Virus record (IMG/VR): IMGVR_UViG_3300047550_004126 | Location: 1-30,088 of that record | Origin: a virus | Reading direction: 5' to 3' (one strand) | DNA length: 30,088 bases | In this document: in pieces, positions 16,605 to 24,900 of the stretch | How the letters are laid out: every line of letters begins with the position of its first letter | Position numbering within the stretch: the first letter of the stretch is position 1 | The notes under the pieces: generated by a model | Seen by the model: only the letters and a program-made list of their open reading frames with translations | Told to the model about the DNA's origin: nothing | Database searches by the model: none | Position numbers and translations under genes: made by a program

Positions 16605-18625
16605 GATATAATTGCCTTAATTTCTTTTTCTAGTGCAGATATCCACTTTGGATTATCAGACAATAACTTATACATTTTTTCTGCACCTTGAGTCTTAACC
16701 AACTTTATTGTTGCTTCATCCCAAACTTCAGACTTTAACAATTTTAAATGTCTTTCCATATAGTCTAAAGTCATCCAAGCACCAGCTTTACTAATTAATC
16801 CTAGCTGACAACCAAGATTTATAGCTTCGTAAATATTGTCTATTCCTATACCATATCGTATATAACTATCAACTTCCATTCCTGGAGAACCTAAAGCACA
16901 TGATTCTATCAACCAATGTACTTGTTGCCCAATTTGTTTGTCTTTACCTTCACCACCAACATTCCATGCTTTATCAAATTTAACTCTCATTTGAATATCT
17001 GCTTGGTATTGTAATGTTCTAGAACCTTTTTCTGTGTATCCACCAAACATGCCCTGAGACTGTGTTAAGTGCATAATTGCCCAAACCATACAGTTTTGAA
17101 CCGGAACTATATTAGCTGCTTGCCTACAAAAACCAGCGAATAATTTGTTTCCAGCACCTCTATTTTCATAACCAATTCCTTCATCCATTTCTTTTTCGTC
17201 ACACAATGCGGAAACACTATCTATAATGATTAAACTTCCTGGATGCGTATTGATTGCTTTAAATGCTAAATTAAGATAATCTTTTGCTGTAAGTATTTTT
17301 TCCTGCGTAGATCTATAAATTGTCATTTTATCTAAATTAAGGCCAGCTATGCCCTTTAAATTCATGGGCTTTAGTCTTCCTTCAATATTTAAATAATATA
17401 CATGCCTACCACCATTCTCTTCTTTTTGACATTGAGCAGCAAAAGATAATGCTGTAAGTGTATTGTGAGTGACAATAAAGTTATCAGTAAGATATAAACC
17501 ATGACTTGCTTGTATTGATATACAAACACATTTTTCTTTTCTTGTTTTAACTATTGAAACAATTTTTCTTGATAAATTATTTTTTACATCTTTTTTATTA
17601 AATTTTTCTTTTCTAAAAAGAAATAAATCTTTTTTGTTCTTTATTATAACTGAACAATAGTAAATAAAATTATTTTCATTGTTCTTATGTCTTGAAACCA
17701 AACATATACCACCAAGAGATTGAACCAATGATTTAAAGTCTTCAGCAAATTGCTTTGATGATACCGTAACTATTGGAGTTTCTTTCTTTGTTATATGTGC
17801 AAAGCTCAATATTGCTGTTAGTAATGCATATCTTTGGTCAATAGAATTATATAAATAGTTTGAAGGTATAAATTTGTCTTTTGTTTTTTTGCCATAAAGA
17901 CCTAATTCTTTTAGTTCTTTAGTTAAATTGAAGTTTATTTGATTGTCTTTTAAAGAATAAGATATGTTATTGTCTTTCATTAATTGACATACATAATTTA
18001 AAACATTTTGATTTTCTATAGTAGCAATAATTTTTTTATTAAAGAATCCTATAGTTAATAAAACCCCAAAAACAAAAGGGTCGATTGGAACTTTAACTTC
18101 ATCAAAATCTACTGGTTTAGTTATTGGAATAGAGTATTTTGCTTTAGAACTGCTACCTATAAATATTTTATCTTTAAAATTTTTAAGCATTACTGTTTTA
18201 TAAGTTTTTTGTTCTCTTGTTTTGATATTCCATAAATGTTCTTCTCCACATTCTGCTGTAGAACCATCAGAAAATGTTATTGTATAAACATCTTTTATGC
18301 CTTGTGGATATATACCAGTAACTAAAGACTTTTTGCCGTTTGGACAACAAACGGTGTCGCCTATTCTAATATCACCTATTCTTTTTGGGCCTTTACTTGT
18401 ATATACAATTGCGGATATTGGCTGTTCTTTTCCGCTTTTTGGATGCCCAGAACAAGTAATCCAAGAACCTTCTGGTATTCCACCATGAAGACCAAGATTT
18501 AATGCAGGAGAGAGTGGTATAACTTTCTTTTCTTCTTCCATTAATTCATTGGCATTGATTGCTATTCCTTTGCCATATTGCTTGTCTACCTCTTTTAAGA
18601 TTTTTTCTAAATGATCATTGCTCAT
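16601..18625 (-). CDS. recA: RecA-like recombinase precursor with intein in the P-loop
   Basis: I choose the ATG at 18625 (AAGGA 8 nt upstream), not the TTG two codons earlier. The 674-residue precursor would splice to about 352 residues, close to normal RecA length. The N-extein gives LNLGLHGGIPEGSW and GHPKSGK; the C-extein begins TLTALSF, so splicing rebuilds a Walker A box (GHPKSGKT). Walker B is SLIIIDSVSALCDEKE. The L1/L2 region (ESMF-like) reads AIMHLTQSQGMFGGYTEKGS and is shared with RecA/UvsX families. Strand exchange and recombination-dependent replication are the expected roles. Until the intein leaves, the ATP site is broken, so the precursor should be inactive. The gene starts 11 nt inside the upstream unknown gene. 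Confidence 0.9.
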   Translation of the reverse strand: MSNDHLEKILKEVDKQYGKGIAINANELMEEEKKVIPLSPALNLGLHGGIPEGSWITCSGHPKSGKEQPISAIVYTSKGPKRIGDIRIGDTVCCPNGKKSLVTGIYPQGIKDVYTITFSDGSTAECGEEHLWNIKTREQKTYKTVMLKNFKDKIFIGSSSKAKYSIPITKPVDFDEVKVPIDPFVFGVLLTIGFFNKKIIATIENQNVLNYVCQLMKDNNISYSLKDNQINFNLTKELKELGLYGKKTKDKFIPSNYLYNSIDQRYALLTAILSFAHITKKETPIVTVSSKQFAEDFKSLVQSLGGICLVSRHKNNENNFIYYCSVIIKNKKDLFLFRKEKFNKKDVKNNLSRKIVSIVKTRKEKCVCISIQASHGLYLTDNFIVTHNTLTALSFAAQCQKEENGGRHVYYLNIEGRLKPMNLKGIAGLNLDKMTIYRSTQEKILTAKDYLNLAFKAINTHPGSLIIIDSVSALCDEKEMDEGIGYENRGAGNKLFAGFCRQAANIVPVQNCMVWAIMHLTQSQGMFGGYTEKGSRTLQYQADIQMRVKFDKAWNVGGEGKDKQIGQQVHWLIESCALGSPGMEVDSYIRYGIGIDNIYEAINLGCQLGLISKAGAWMTLDYMERHLKLLKSEVWDEATIKLVKTQGAEKMYKLLSDNPKWISALEKEIKAIIS
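17462..18427 (-). mobile_element. Class 3-like intein in RecA, degenerate LAGLIDADG domain
   Basis: This is a 322-residue insertion from Glu (codon 18427-18425) to Asn (17464-17462), between Lys and Thr of the Walker A box. It starts EQPISAIVYTSKGPKRIGDI and not with Cys, Ser or Ala. Motif B has the pattern H-L-W (EEHLWNIKTR, W66). Motif F has Cys before Ile (VCISIQ, C302). The end is IVTHN, with Thr at position 320. W, C and T in these blocks form the WCT triad that defines class 3 inteins, which use the block-F Cys as the first nucleophile, so the missing N-terminal nucleophile is expected. The middle is LAGLIDADG-like, but both catalytic acids are lost (LLTIGFF and AILSFAH), so homing is probably dead. 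Confidence 0.88.
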
Positions 18626-19049
18626 TATCAAGTTCCTTTATTTTTTTAACCAATGATTTTGAATTTTGAAATGTTTTCCTTATAGGTAGTTCTACCGAGC
18701 TTTTTGCCTCAGTCAAGTCAGAAATTTGTTTAAAGTTTTTTTGTTCTATTTCAATCAACTTTTTAAGCCAAGGAGCACCCAAAGAAAATATTTTTTTACC
18801 TTCTTTAGATCTTAAGGCTTTAGATACAATTGCAGAATCATATTGTTTTAAAAGGTTGTTTGCTAAATTTAATTGCTTGAAAAACTCTTTCTTCCATCTT
18901 GGTTTATTCCAAAATTTAGAAGCTAATTCTTCATTGTTTTGTTTAGCTGTTCTTTCACACATGACTTCGGCAAGAAATTGTGCTGGAGTTATCCATCCAC
19001 CACCATGCCTAGATTCATACCTACTGTCATCAGTTCTTTTTTTTGCCAT
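18615..19049 (-). CDS. Unknown protein upstream of the RecA-like gene
   Basis: The protein has 144 residues, Lys-rich and mostly helical. It has a Gly/His/Trp patch near the start (RHGGGWITPAQFLAEVMCER) and a central basic region (NKPRWKKEFFKQLNLANNLL). No catalytic motif is visible. The ATG follows the TAA of the upstream gene by one base (TAATATG), and no strong Shine-Dalgarno is present, so translation is probably coupled. The 3' end overlaps the RecA-like gene by 11 nt. A recombination or repair accessory role would fit its position, but the sequence alone does not show this. Confidence 0.65.
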   Translation of the reverse strand: MAKKRTDDSRYESRHGGGWITPAQFLAEVMCERTAKQNNEELASKFWNKPRWKKEFFKQLNLANNLLKQYDSAIVSKALRSKEGKKIFSLGAPWLKKLIEIEQKNFKQISDLTEAKSSVELPIRKTFQNSKSLVKKIKELDNEQ

Positions 19050-19050
19050 A

Positions 19051-19467
19051 TTAAATATTCATTATTACTGGATCTATATCAAGATTTTTTAGTTGTCTAT
19101 TTTCTTCATTTATTACTATTAACTCAGGAACCTTTATACTCTTTATTCGTGCGATGTCACCAATTATTTCGCCAAAAATAAAAAGATTTATAGAATAGTC
19201 AGATGAAAGCTGACCAATAACACCATTTGAAAAGTAATAACCTTCTGCATTTTCTGGAAATACATCAAAAATATTTGACCTAAATTGAAAGTATACTTTT
19301 TTTATTTTCAGTTTGTTTTCTTTGACATATTTCTTAAGTCTTATCCAAGCAGATTTTATCTCTAGATTTGGTCTATCATCATCTTGATAAACTTTTGTTT
19401 CATCAGACAATATAGCAACCCATCTAGGTCTTTCAAAAATAAAATTATCTTCTTTAGTGCATATCAT
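19051..19467 (-). CDS. Unknown protein
   Basis: The protein has 138 residues, with beta-rich segments (RPRWVAILSDETKVYQDD, KIKKVYFQFRSNIFDVFP, INLFIFGEIIGDIARIKSI). It has a high aromatic content and no Cys pairs or P-loop. I recognise no family. The start overlaps the stop of the upstream gene as ATGA; only a weak AAGA-type ribosome binding site is present. It belongs to the run of small genes between the reductase and RecA-like regions. Confidence 0.6.
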   Translation of the reverse strand: MICTKEDNFIFERPRWVAILSDETKVYQDDDRPNLEIKSAWIRLKKYVKENKLKIKKVYFQFRSNIFDVFPENAEGYYFSNGVIGQLSSDYSINLFIFGEIIGDIARIKSIKVPELIVINEENRQLKNLDIDPVIMNI

Positions 19468-19757
19468 AATTGATGTCTTGAGTTTTTATATTTTTCTAAA
19501 TATTCGTGATTTACATTATCTTTTCTAGTAGATTCATCATCAGAAACACCCTGTGCTTCTGTCATAGATACTGTTCCATTATAACTTTGGAAAAAGTTTT
19601 TCTTTTTATCTTTAGAAGAATTATATATTTCAATAATGTCAGAAATATCACAACCTACTTTTTCTGCAATATATTCAACAGTTTGTGAATTTGCATTATT
19701 TTTCACATAAAACTCTTGCACTTCATTTAACTTAAATGGTTTCTTATTCTTGCTCAT
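19464..19757 (-). CDS. Small protein with helix-turn-helix-like segment
   Basis: The protein has 97 residues. Residues 6-45 (NEVQEFYVKNNANSQTVEYI, then AEKVGCDISDIIEIYNSSKD) read as helices with the spacing of a helix-turn-helix, similar to the start of several phage proteins that scan DNA or gate transcription. The C-terminal half is polar and probably disordered. GGAG lies 9 nt before the ATG, and the start overlaps the upstream stop as ATGA. It might be a DNA-binding regulator, but the HTH call rests on pattern alone. Confidence 0.55.
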   Translation of the reverse strand: MSKNKKPFKLNEVQEFYVKNNANSQTVEYIAEKVGCDISDIIEIYNSSKDKKKNFFQSYNGTVSMTEAQGVSDDESTRKDNVNHEYLEKYKNSRHQL

Positions 19758-20098
19758 GCTATAGCACTCCGATCTGCATTTCTTAGGAAAGATGTTTTTT
19801 TAGTAGTCAAGTAAGATATATAATGATTAAAACATTCTTCGCTTACTCTTCTGTAATGATATTTACTTCTTCCAGTATAGTTATCAAATCTTTTTAGCTC
19901 TTCAGTTAAATCAATTGCTGGATCAAATAACTTGCTTGGACTGAAAGATGCCATACACATTTTAACCCAATATGAATATGTATTATTGCTTATATCATAT
20001 GTTTTTTTGGCAAGAGCCATGTTGTCATTTGGATCTATGTCATTTGCATCTTTATCATAGCCATATGACTTTACTTCTGGATCATCATATATTTCCAT
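19754..20098 (-). CDS. Unknown protein
   Basis: The protein has 114 residues with an acidic N-terminus (EIYDDPEVKSYGYDKDANDI) followed by a helical and aromatic region (NNTYSYWVKMCMASFSPSKL). No known motif is visible. A strong AGGAG ribosome binding site precedes the ATG; the same AGGAGAAAATAATG junction occurs before the gene that starts at 632. Start and stop both overlap their neighbours (TAATG and ATGA). It is conserved in structure with the neighbouring small genes but cannot be assigned. Confidence 0.6.
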   Translation of the reverse strand: MEIYDDPEVKSYGYDKDANDIDPNDNMALAKKTYDISNNTYSYWVKMCMASFSPSKLFDPAIDLTEELKRFDNYTGRSKYHYRRVSEECFNHYISYLTTKKTSFLRNADRSAIA

Positions 20099-20448
20099 TA
20101 TTTTCTCCTAGATGTTTTAAATAAAATATTGTTTTCATCTATCACTATATCATCAACATTTGTGATTTCATGATAATGATCTTTATCTTCTTTGTCTTCA
20201 AGTATAAAACCAGAAGCTCTAAATATACCTTTTACTTCTGTTACAAAACTTTTGTCGTTACAATAACAACATTGTGCAACGCAATTCCACAAAAACGGAC
20301 TTCCATCTGGTCTTTTTTCATTTGGCTTTACAATTAAAATGTCAACAAGTGGTTTGTTACAATTGCTGCAACTTAAAATAACATGACCACCATCAACTAG
20401 ACCTTCTTTTTTATTTTCAATACTGTCTTCTTTTTTTAGTCTGCTCAT
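20098..20448 (-). CDS. Small zinc-binding CxxC protein, unknown
   Basis: The protein has 116 residues. A zinc ribbon is suggested by C27-x2-C30 (SCSNCNKPL) and a second cluster C56, C60, C61, C63 (CVAQCCYC) about 30 residues later. The rest alternates strands and acidic turns (VKGIFRASGFILEDKEDKDH). I recognise no family, although zinc ribbons of this size are frequent in phage regulators. AAAGGAG precedes the ATG. Its start overlaps the upstream FmdB-like gene, and it is the first of two zinc-ribbon genes in this run. Confidence 0.6.
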   Translation of the reverse strand: MSRLKKEDSIENKKEGLVDGGHVILSCSNCNKPLVDILIVKPNEKRPDGSPFLWNCVAQCCYCNDKSFVTEVKGIFRASGFILEDKEDKDHYHEITNVDDIVIDENNILFKTSRRK

Positions 20449-20810
20449 GTTTTATCTCCTTTTTCTATGTACTTCTTAACACTTTTGATTTTATCTAGCT
20501 TTATTATCTTTTCTTGTTTCTCAAGACCTTTAACTTTTCCAGATCTCCACCAAGGCAACTTGCTATCTGCTTCTTCTTTTTCTTTTGCTATTTTTTCTTT
20601 TATTTTTCCACCCTCTCTTTTAAAGTTCTCATCACTTATATGACCTATTGTATTTCCACCTTTTACATAATTTATAACTCCACCAGAATAAATTTGATTT
20701 ACTTCATTCTTTTTACATATTGGACATTTTTTGACAAGTGTTTCAGAAAACGACTGTTCTTTTTCAAAACAATGATTACAAGCAGCACAATTATATTGAT
20801 AGGTTGGCAT
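20445..20810 (-). CDS. FmdB-family zinc ribbon protein
   Basis: The start is the ATG at 20810, one base after the TAA of the upstream gene; the longer frame from 20837 begins inside that gene. The 121-residue product begins MPTYQYNCAACNHCFEKEQS, with C8, C11 and C14, and a second pair C29-x2-C32 (KKCPICKKN). This is the FmdB/CxxC_CxxC_SSSS domain, whose usual ending SGGVI follows. The remaining 70 residues are basic and helical (KEKIAKEKEEADSKLPWWRS), a tail common in the phage members. FmdB domains are proposed regulatory or nucleic-acid binding modules without proven activity. It follows directly after a YodC/DUF2158 gene. Confidence 0.85.
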   Translation of the reverse strand: MPTYQYNCAACNHCFEKEQSFSETLVKKCPICKKNEVNQIYSGGVINYVKGGNTIGHISDENFKREGGKIKEKIAKEKEEADSKLPWWRSGKVKGLEKQEKIIKLDKIKSVKKYIEKGDKT

Positions 20811-20811
20811 A

Positions 20812-21045
20812 TTAATAATCATCCTCATCTTCTTCATCTTCTATATCAACACAATATTTCATTTTCCAAGAATCATGCGTAAATTCTAAAGCTTCTGGAG
20901 GAAAACCATCACGCATAACATTTGCATCTAAATCAAAATATGCTACTAAAATTTCACCTGTTTCTTTATTAGTATTTACAACTGTCATTGGCATACTACC
21001 AGATTTTAAACAAACAACATCACCATTTTGAAATTGCTCATTCAT
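20812..21045 (-). CDS. YodC/DUF2158-like protein
   Basis: The start is the ATG at 21045, preceded by a perfect GAGG site, and not the longer frame beginning at 21090 within the previous gene. The 77-residue product reads FQNGDVVCLKSGSMPMTVVN and continues with a beta-barrel-like core (GEILVAYFDLD), then a Pro/Glu segment and an acidic tail (DIEDEEDEDDY). GDVVxLKSG...MTV is the signature of the DUF2158/YodC family of small OB-like proteins of unknown function. It overlaps the stop of the GT10-like gene by 8 nt. Confidence 0.8.
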   Translation of the reverse strand: MNEQFQNGDVVCLKSGSMPMTVVNTNKETGEILVAYFDLDANVMRDGFPPEALEFTHDSWKMKYCVDIEDEEDEDDY

Positions 21046-21907
21046 ATTCACCTCTATATATTTTAAGGCATTGATTATATAAATAATCATCTGACATTGG
21101 CATTGATTTTATTTTTTCAAGATTGTTCTTAATGGCTTGCATTTTACTATTATACAAATCTTCATTCAAAGTAGTTATATCAAAACCACCTTTATATTGT
21201 ATTATTCCTTCTGCATCAAAAAATTTATTTATTTCTGGATTGCCTAAATATATTGGAACTGTTCCATAAGCAAAACAGTCTGTCAAAAGTTCAGCAAAAA
21301 AATATGCGTCAAAATTATTTTGTATAACTATTGAAAACATATAGCTTTTTAAAGAATTTTCTTTTTTATAAAATCCAGAATATTTTGTTCCAGTATAAGG
21401 AGAATCAAAAGCACCACCATAAATATCAATTTTATCTTTGTAAAGTTGAGCAACAGCATGTCTATATAAATGTTCTTTGCACATTTTCTTGTTTGAACAG
21501 ATCATCGAACATATTTTTGTTTTTTTATAAATATCCCATTCCGGTTTTGGAGTCCAAGGAACATTTGAGCAAGAATACGCAAACAAAAATCTTGGATCTA
21601 ATGAAAGAAGATATTTGTCTGATGTAAATATAAAATCGACAGATGTAAATACATACTTGTAATTGTTTTTTATGTATTCATATAGATTTCTGAATATGCT
21701 TACAGACTCACATAGCCAACCAACTCTTAAAACAGACGGTTTTTTAGGTACAGAAAAAGATTTTTGTATTATAGAGTAATCAATATATACTTCTATATCT
21801 GAATCTTCATCTGTCCAATCAAACAATGTTGGTTTTAAATTAGAACAACTAGAGTAATTAGTGTCAAATGGAGCACCAAAAGATTTAAGTTTTCCTCTTG
21901 CCTCCAT
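21038..21907 (-). CDS. GT10-like (fucosyltransferase-type) glycosyltransferase
   Basis: The protein has 289 residues. The C-terminal half shows the GT10 layout: KTKICSMICSNKK, a basic helix, DIYGGAFDSPYTGTKY, and then SYMFSIVIQNNFDAYFFAEL followed by LLTDCFAYGTVPIYLGNPEI, which matches the conserved (E)N...Y.TEKL...GTVPIyxG core of alpha-1,3-fucosyltransferases. The usual Glu and Lys of TEKL are replaced (FFAELLTD), so donor specificity may differ. The N-terminal half is a GT-B-like acceptor domain (SVLRVGWLCESVSIFR). It probably adds a deoxysugar to a phage or host glycan. AAAGGA lies upstream of the ATG. A short candidate ORF overlaps its start. Confidence 0.75.
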   Translation of the reverse strand: MEARGKLKSFGAPFDTNYSSCSNLKPTLFDWTDEDSDIEVYIDYSIIQKSFSVPKKPSVLRVGWLCESVSIFRNLYEYIKNNYKYVFTSVDFIFTSDKYLLSLDPRFLFAYSCSNVPWTPKPEWDIYKKTKICSMICSNKKMCKEHLYRHAVAQLYKDKIDIYGGAFDSPYTGTKYSGFYKKENSLKSYMFSIVIQNNFDAYFFAELLTDCFAYGTVPIYLGNPEINKFFDAEGIIQYKGGFDITTLNEDLYNSKMQAIKNNLEKIKSMPMSDDYLYNQCLKIYRGEYE

Positions 21908-21975
21908 TTTTTCTTTCCTTTTTTAATTTCCTCAACCTACAAGAAGGTCTTTTTTTTCTTTTTAATCTAAGTCTA
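21880..21975 (-). CDS. Candidate very basic 31-residue peptide
   Basis: This ORF begins at an ATG one base after the reductase stop codon (TAATATG), the same junction used before the genes starting at 19049, 20810 and 26730. It encodes 31 residues starting MIRLRLKRKKRPS, about half of them Lys or Arg, and ends 28 nt inside the GT10-like gene. The composition could come merely from the A-rich strand, so the evidence is only the junction and an uninterrupted frame. If made, it would bind nucleic acid or acidic surfaces. It occupies the 69-nt gap at 21908-21976, in which I see nothing else apart from the ribosome binding site of the following gene. Confidence 0.3.
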
Positions 21976-21976
21976 A

Positions 21977-24900
21977 TCATATTAAACATGCCCCGCCAGC
22001 ACAAGCAAGTTCTCCTTGAATATTTATGCTGGATTTTTCTTCTAATACATTTAGATAGTTAACATCAGAATAACTATCTACTAATTTATTCCACAAATCT
22101 AAATTGTATGCGTCTTTAAGTGCATATGTAGCATATTTAATATTAGAGGAAAAGAAATCAGAAGAATATTTTTCAATTATTTTTTTCCACTCTTTTTGTT
22201 TATCGTCTTTTGGTTCAAAATAACCTAAAGAGCATGAACATGCATCCCACAAAGATTCAAAATTATACTCAGAAAATTTTGGATATATTTCATAAGCCTT
22301 TGATGTGGCTTCAAAACCCCAATTAGTAATTTGTTCTTCTATTGAATATACTGCTGTAAATGGTGCTTGATTATAGTCCTTATCTCCTGTGGCAGCAATC
22401 AAAGATATTCCAGCTAAGTCAGAACGGTTTTTATAAATATACTCTTTAACCTCATCCCATTCATGATCTTGTACATGTATTGTATTAGATACATTATGAT
22501 TGAGTTCTTTTCTAACACACAACTCTTCATTTTTTCCAGAAACAACCCAATTATTGTAAGTAGATACTACATTGTCCAGCATGTTAATAGCAGTTAAATT
22601 TTCCTTAAGTATTGTTCCTTCTTGACTTTGCACACAAAACCTTATGCAATCGTCAGTTTTATTAGATGACCAAACAGATGCCTCACATGCCTGTGGATTT
22701 ATGCTCTTAAAATATTGATATGGAGATTCAAGCTTATTAGCTTGGACAATACGGAAATATCTCTTTGAATGATCTGGATGAATACCAGAAGCAGATCCAA
22801 GAAGAGCAGCAGAATTGCCTTCTGGTTTTACGCAAGTTGTTCTGGCAGCAGGATTTATGTTTAATAGTCTTGCATATTTTTTATTTGTTTCTTTTACTAT
22901 TTCAGCACCTTTTTTCTGAATTTCTGGATTTAAAAGTATTTTTGGGTGGTGCTGCATACCATTTATAGAAACCCCCAATAATGCCTCTTTTTTTGCGATA
23001 AGTTCCGTTATTTGACCCAAGTATGGAAAATTGGTAAAAGATGCTTGTAATGTGCCAATAAACGCAGCAGCAGCACATCTTTCGTAAAAGTCTTCTTCTG
23101 AAGTTATGGTTTTACCATTAATAGTAGATAAATTACAAAAACCCCATCCAGAAAGACCAACCTCATCTTCTGCCATATCGTCTTTACATGTTTCTTTTGT
23201 TGTGATTGGCCCTTCATAGTTTAACAATGCTTGCTCTAATTCTTGAGAATTCTTTTTGTAAAAATGTTTTGTTATCCACGATATTTCGCAGCAGTTATGA
23301 ACATATATACCGTTTGCATCAAAAGCATTAACTTCGGGGATTGTGCAATCAAAAACATCTTGTTTTCCAAAATCACATTTATTTATAATCGTATCTAAAA
23401 AAACAGATCTGTTTGGCATTCTTTTTCTAGAATCAATTATTTCATTTATTTTTGATATTTTATCATTATTTCTAATTTTTATGTTTTTGTTGAATAATTC
23501 TATTGCTTGTCCACTAATATGTAATTCATGTATTGTTTGAGTATAATATTCTTTTGTTGATCCATTGCCATCGGGCATTTTTTTCCAACCTTCTGGAATT
23601 CTATTTTTATAAATTTTACTTAAAATACCAAAAGAGTTTAATATAATTTGCAAATTAACCAAATTGTTATATTGATTAGAAGAAATTCTTAATGAGTTGC
23701 CTTTTTCTGAATTAACAGCAACAGTTCCATCAGCATCAAAATAACCAGCAACTAATCCAGACAAGTATGACCAAGATCCAGTTGTTGCTTTTTTAGACAA
23801 ATGTTTAAATTCATCTTTTTCAATATCAAAACAATCTTTTTCTTGAGCAAAATCATAAAGCTTTTTACTTTGAACAGTAGTATAACTATTTACAAGATCT
23901 GTTTTTTCAGAACAATGAGATCCTTCTATTTTAAATCCAGCCTGATCTATTAAATTATAGCCATCTTTTCTATATTCATATTTATTATCTCCCCACCATT
24001 TAATTTGAGCAGACTGATGGGCAATATTTCCATCCCCTAAAAAAGAACCTAAAAGATATCCTTTTGCATAATCTGAAGAATTTACATCAATATTTCTTTG
24101 TTTAAATTCAGAATGATTATTAATGATTATTTCATCTTCAAAAGTAATATCTTTAGCTTCTTTCCATCCATCAGTTGTTAATATTTGATGGTTTGGAGTA
24201 ACAATTAATTCACGACCAGACGAAAAAGAAAGCTTTATAGTTTCTTTATTTCCAGTTTTCCAGAAACCATTATTCGTAGATTCATATATTGCACCATCAA
24301 CCAATGCGTTGAACTTAGTACCCAATAAGTCTGTAGCAAAAGAACACCCATCTTTAGTTGTGACAATTGTATCTCCAACAACACAGGGATTGCATAATGC
24401 ATCATAATAATCGGCAAAGAAAAATCCTGGCTCGCCAAATTCTTTTGTTGCCTTAAATAAATTTTCAAATACTTCTTTGGGAGTATCTTTTCTGTGCAAC
24501 AACGCAGATATATTTGCTCTAGCTCTTTGAGGATTAGTAAAATACCAATCTCCAGTTTTTGCGTTAATCATCAATTCATCGTCAGCAGAAAACAAAGCTA
24601 TAGTTGCAGATCTACGAACACCACCACTAATTACCGCATCGGCTGAATGCATAACAATATCAAATGCATCAATAGTCCTTAATTGTGTTTGTCCATTTGC
24701 AATACATCTATCAAGTAATTCCCTAATTTTTTCTAAAGCTTTTTCTAATGGCTCATAACCTGGAGCATTACCAATACCGCAACCTAAAGGTGAACCCTTC
24801 TCTCTTATGTCTACATAACTAAAACCAACATCAATATCTTTATATTTTTCAAAACCCTTTATTGGAGTTTCAAAATACGAAGAAAGAAGAACTCCAAGAG

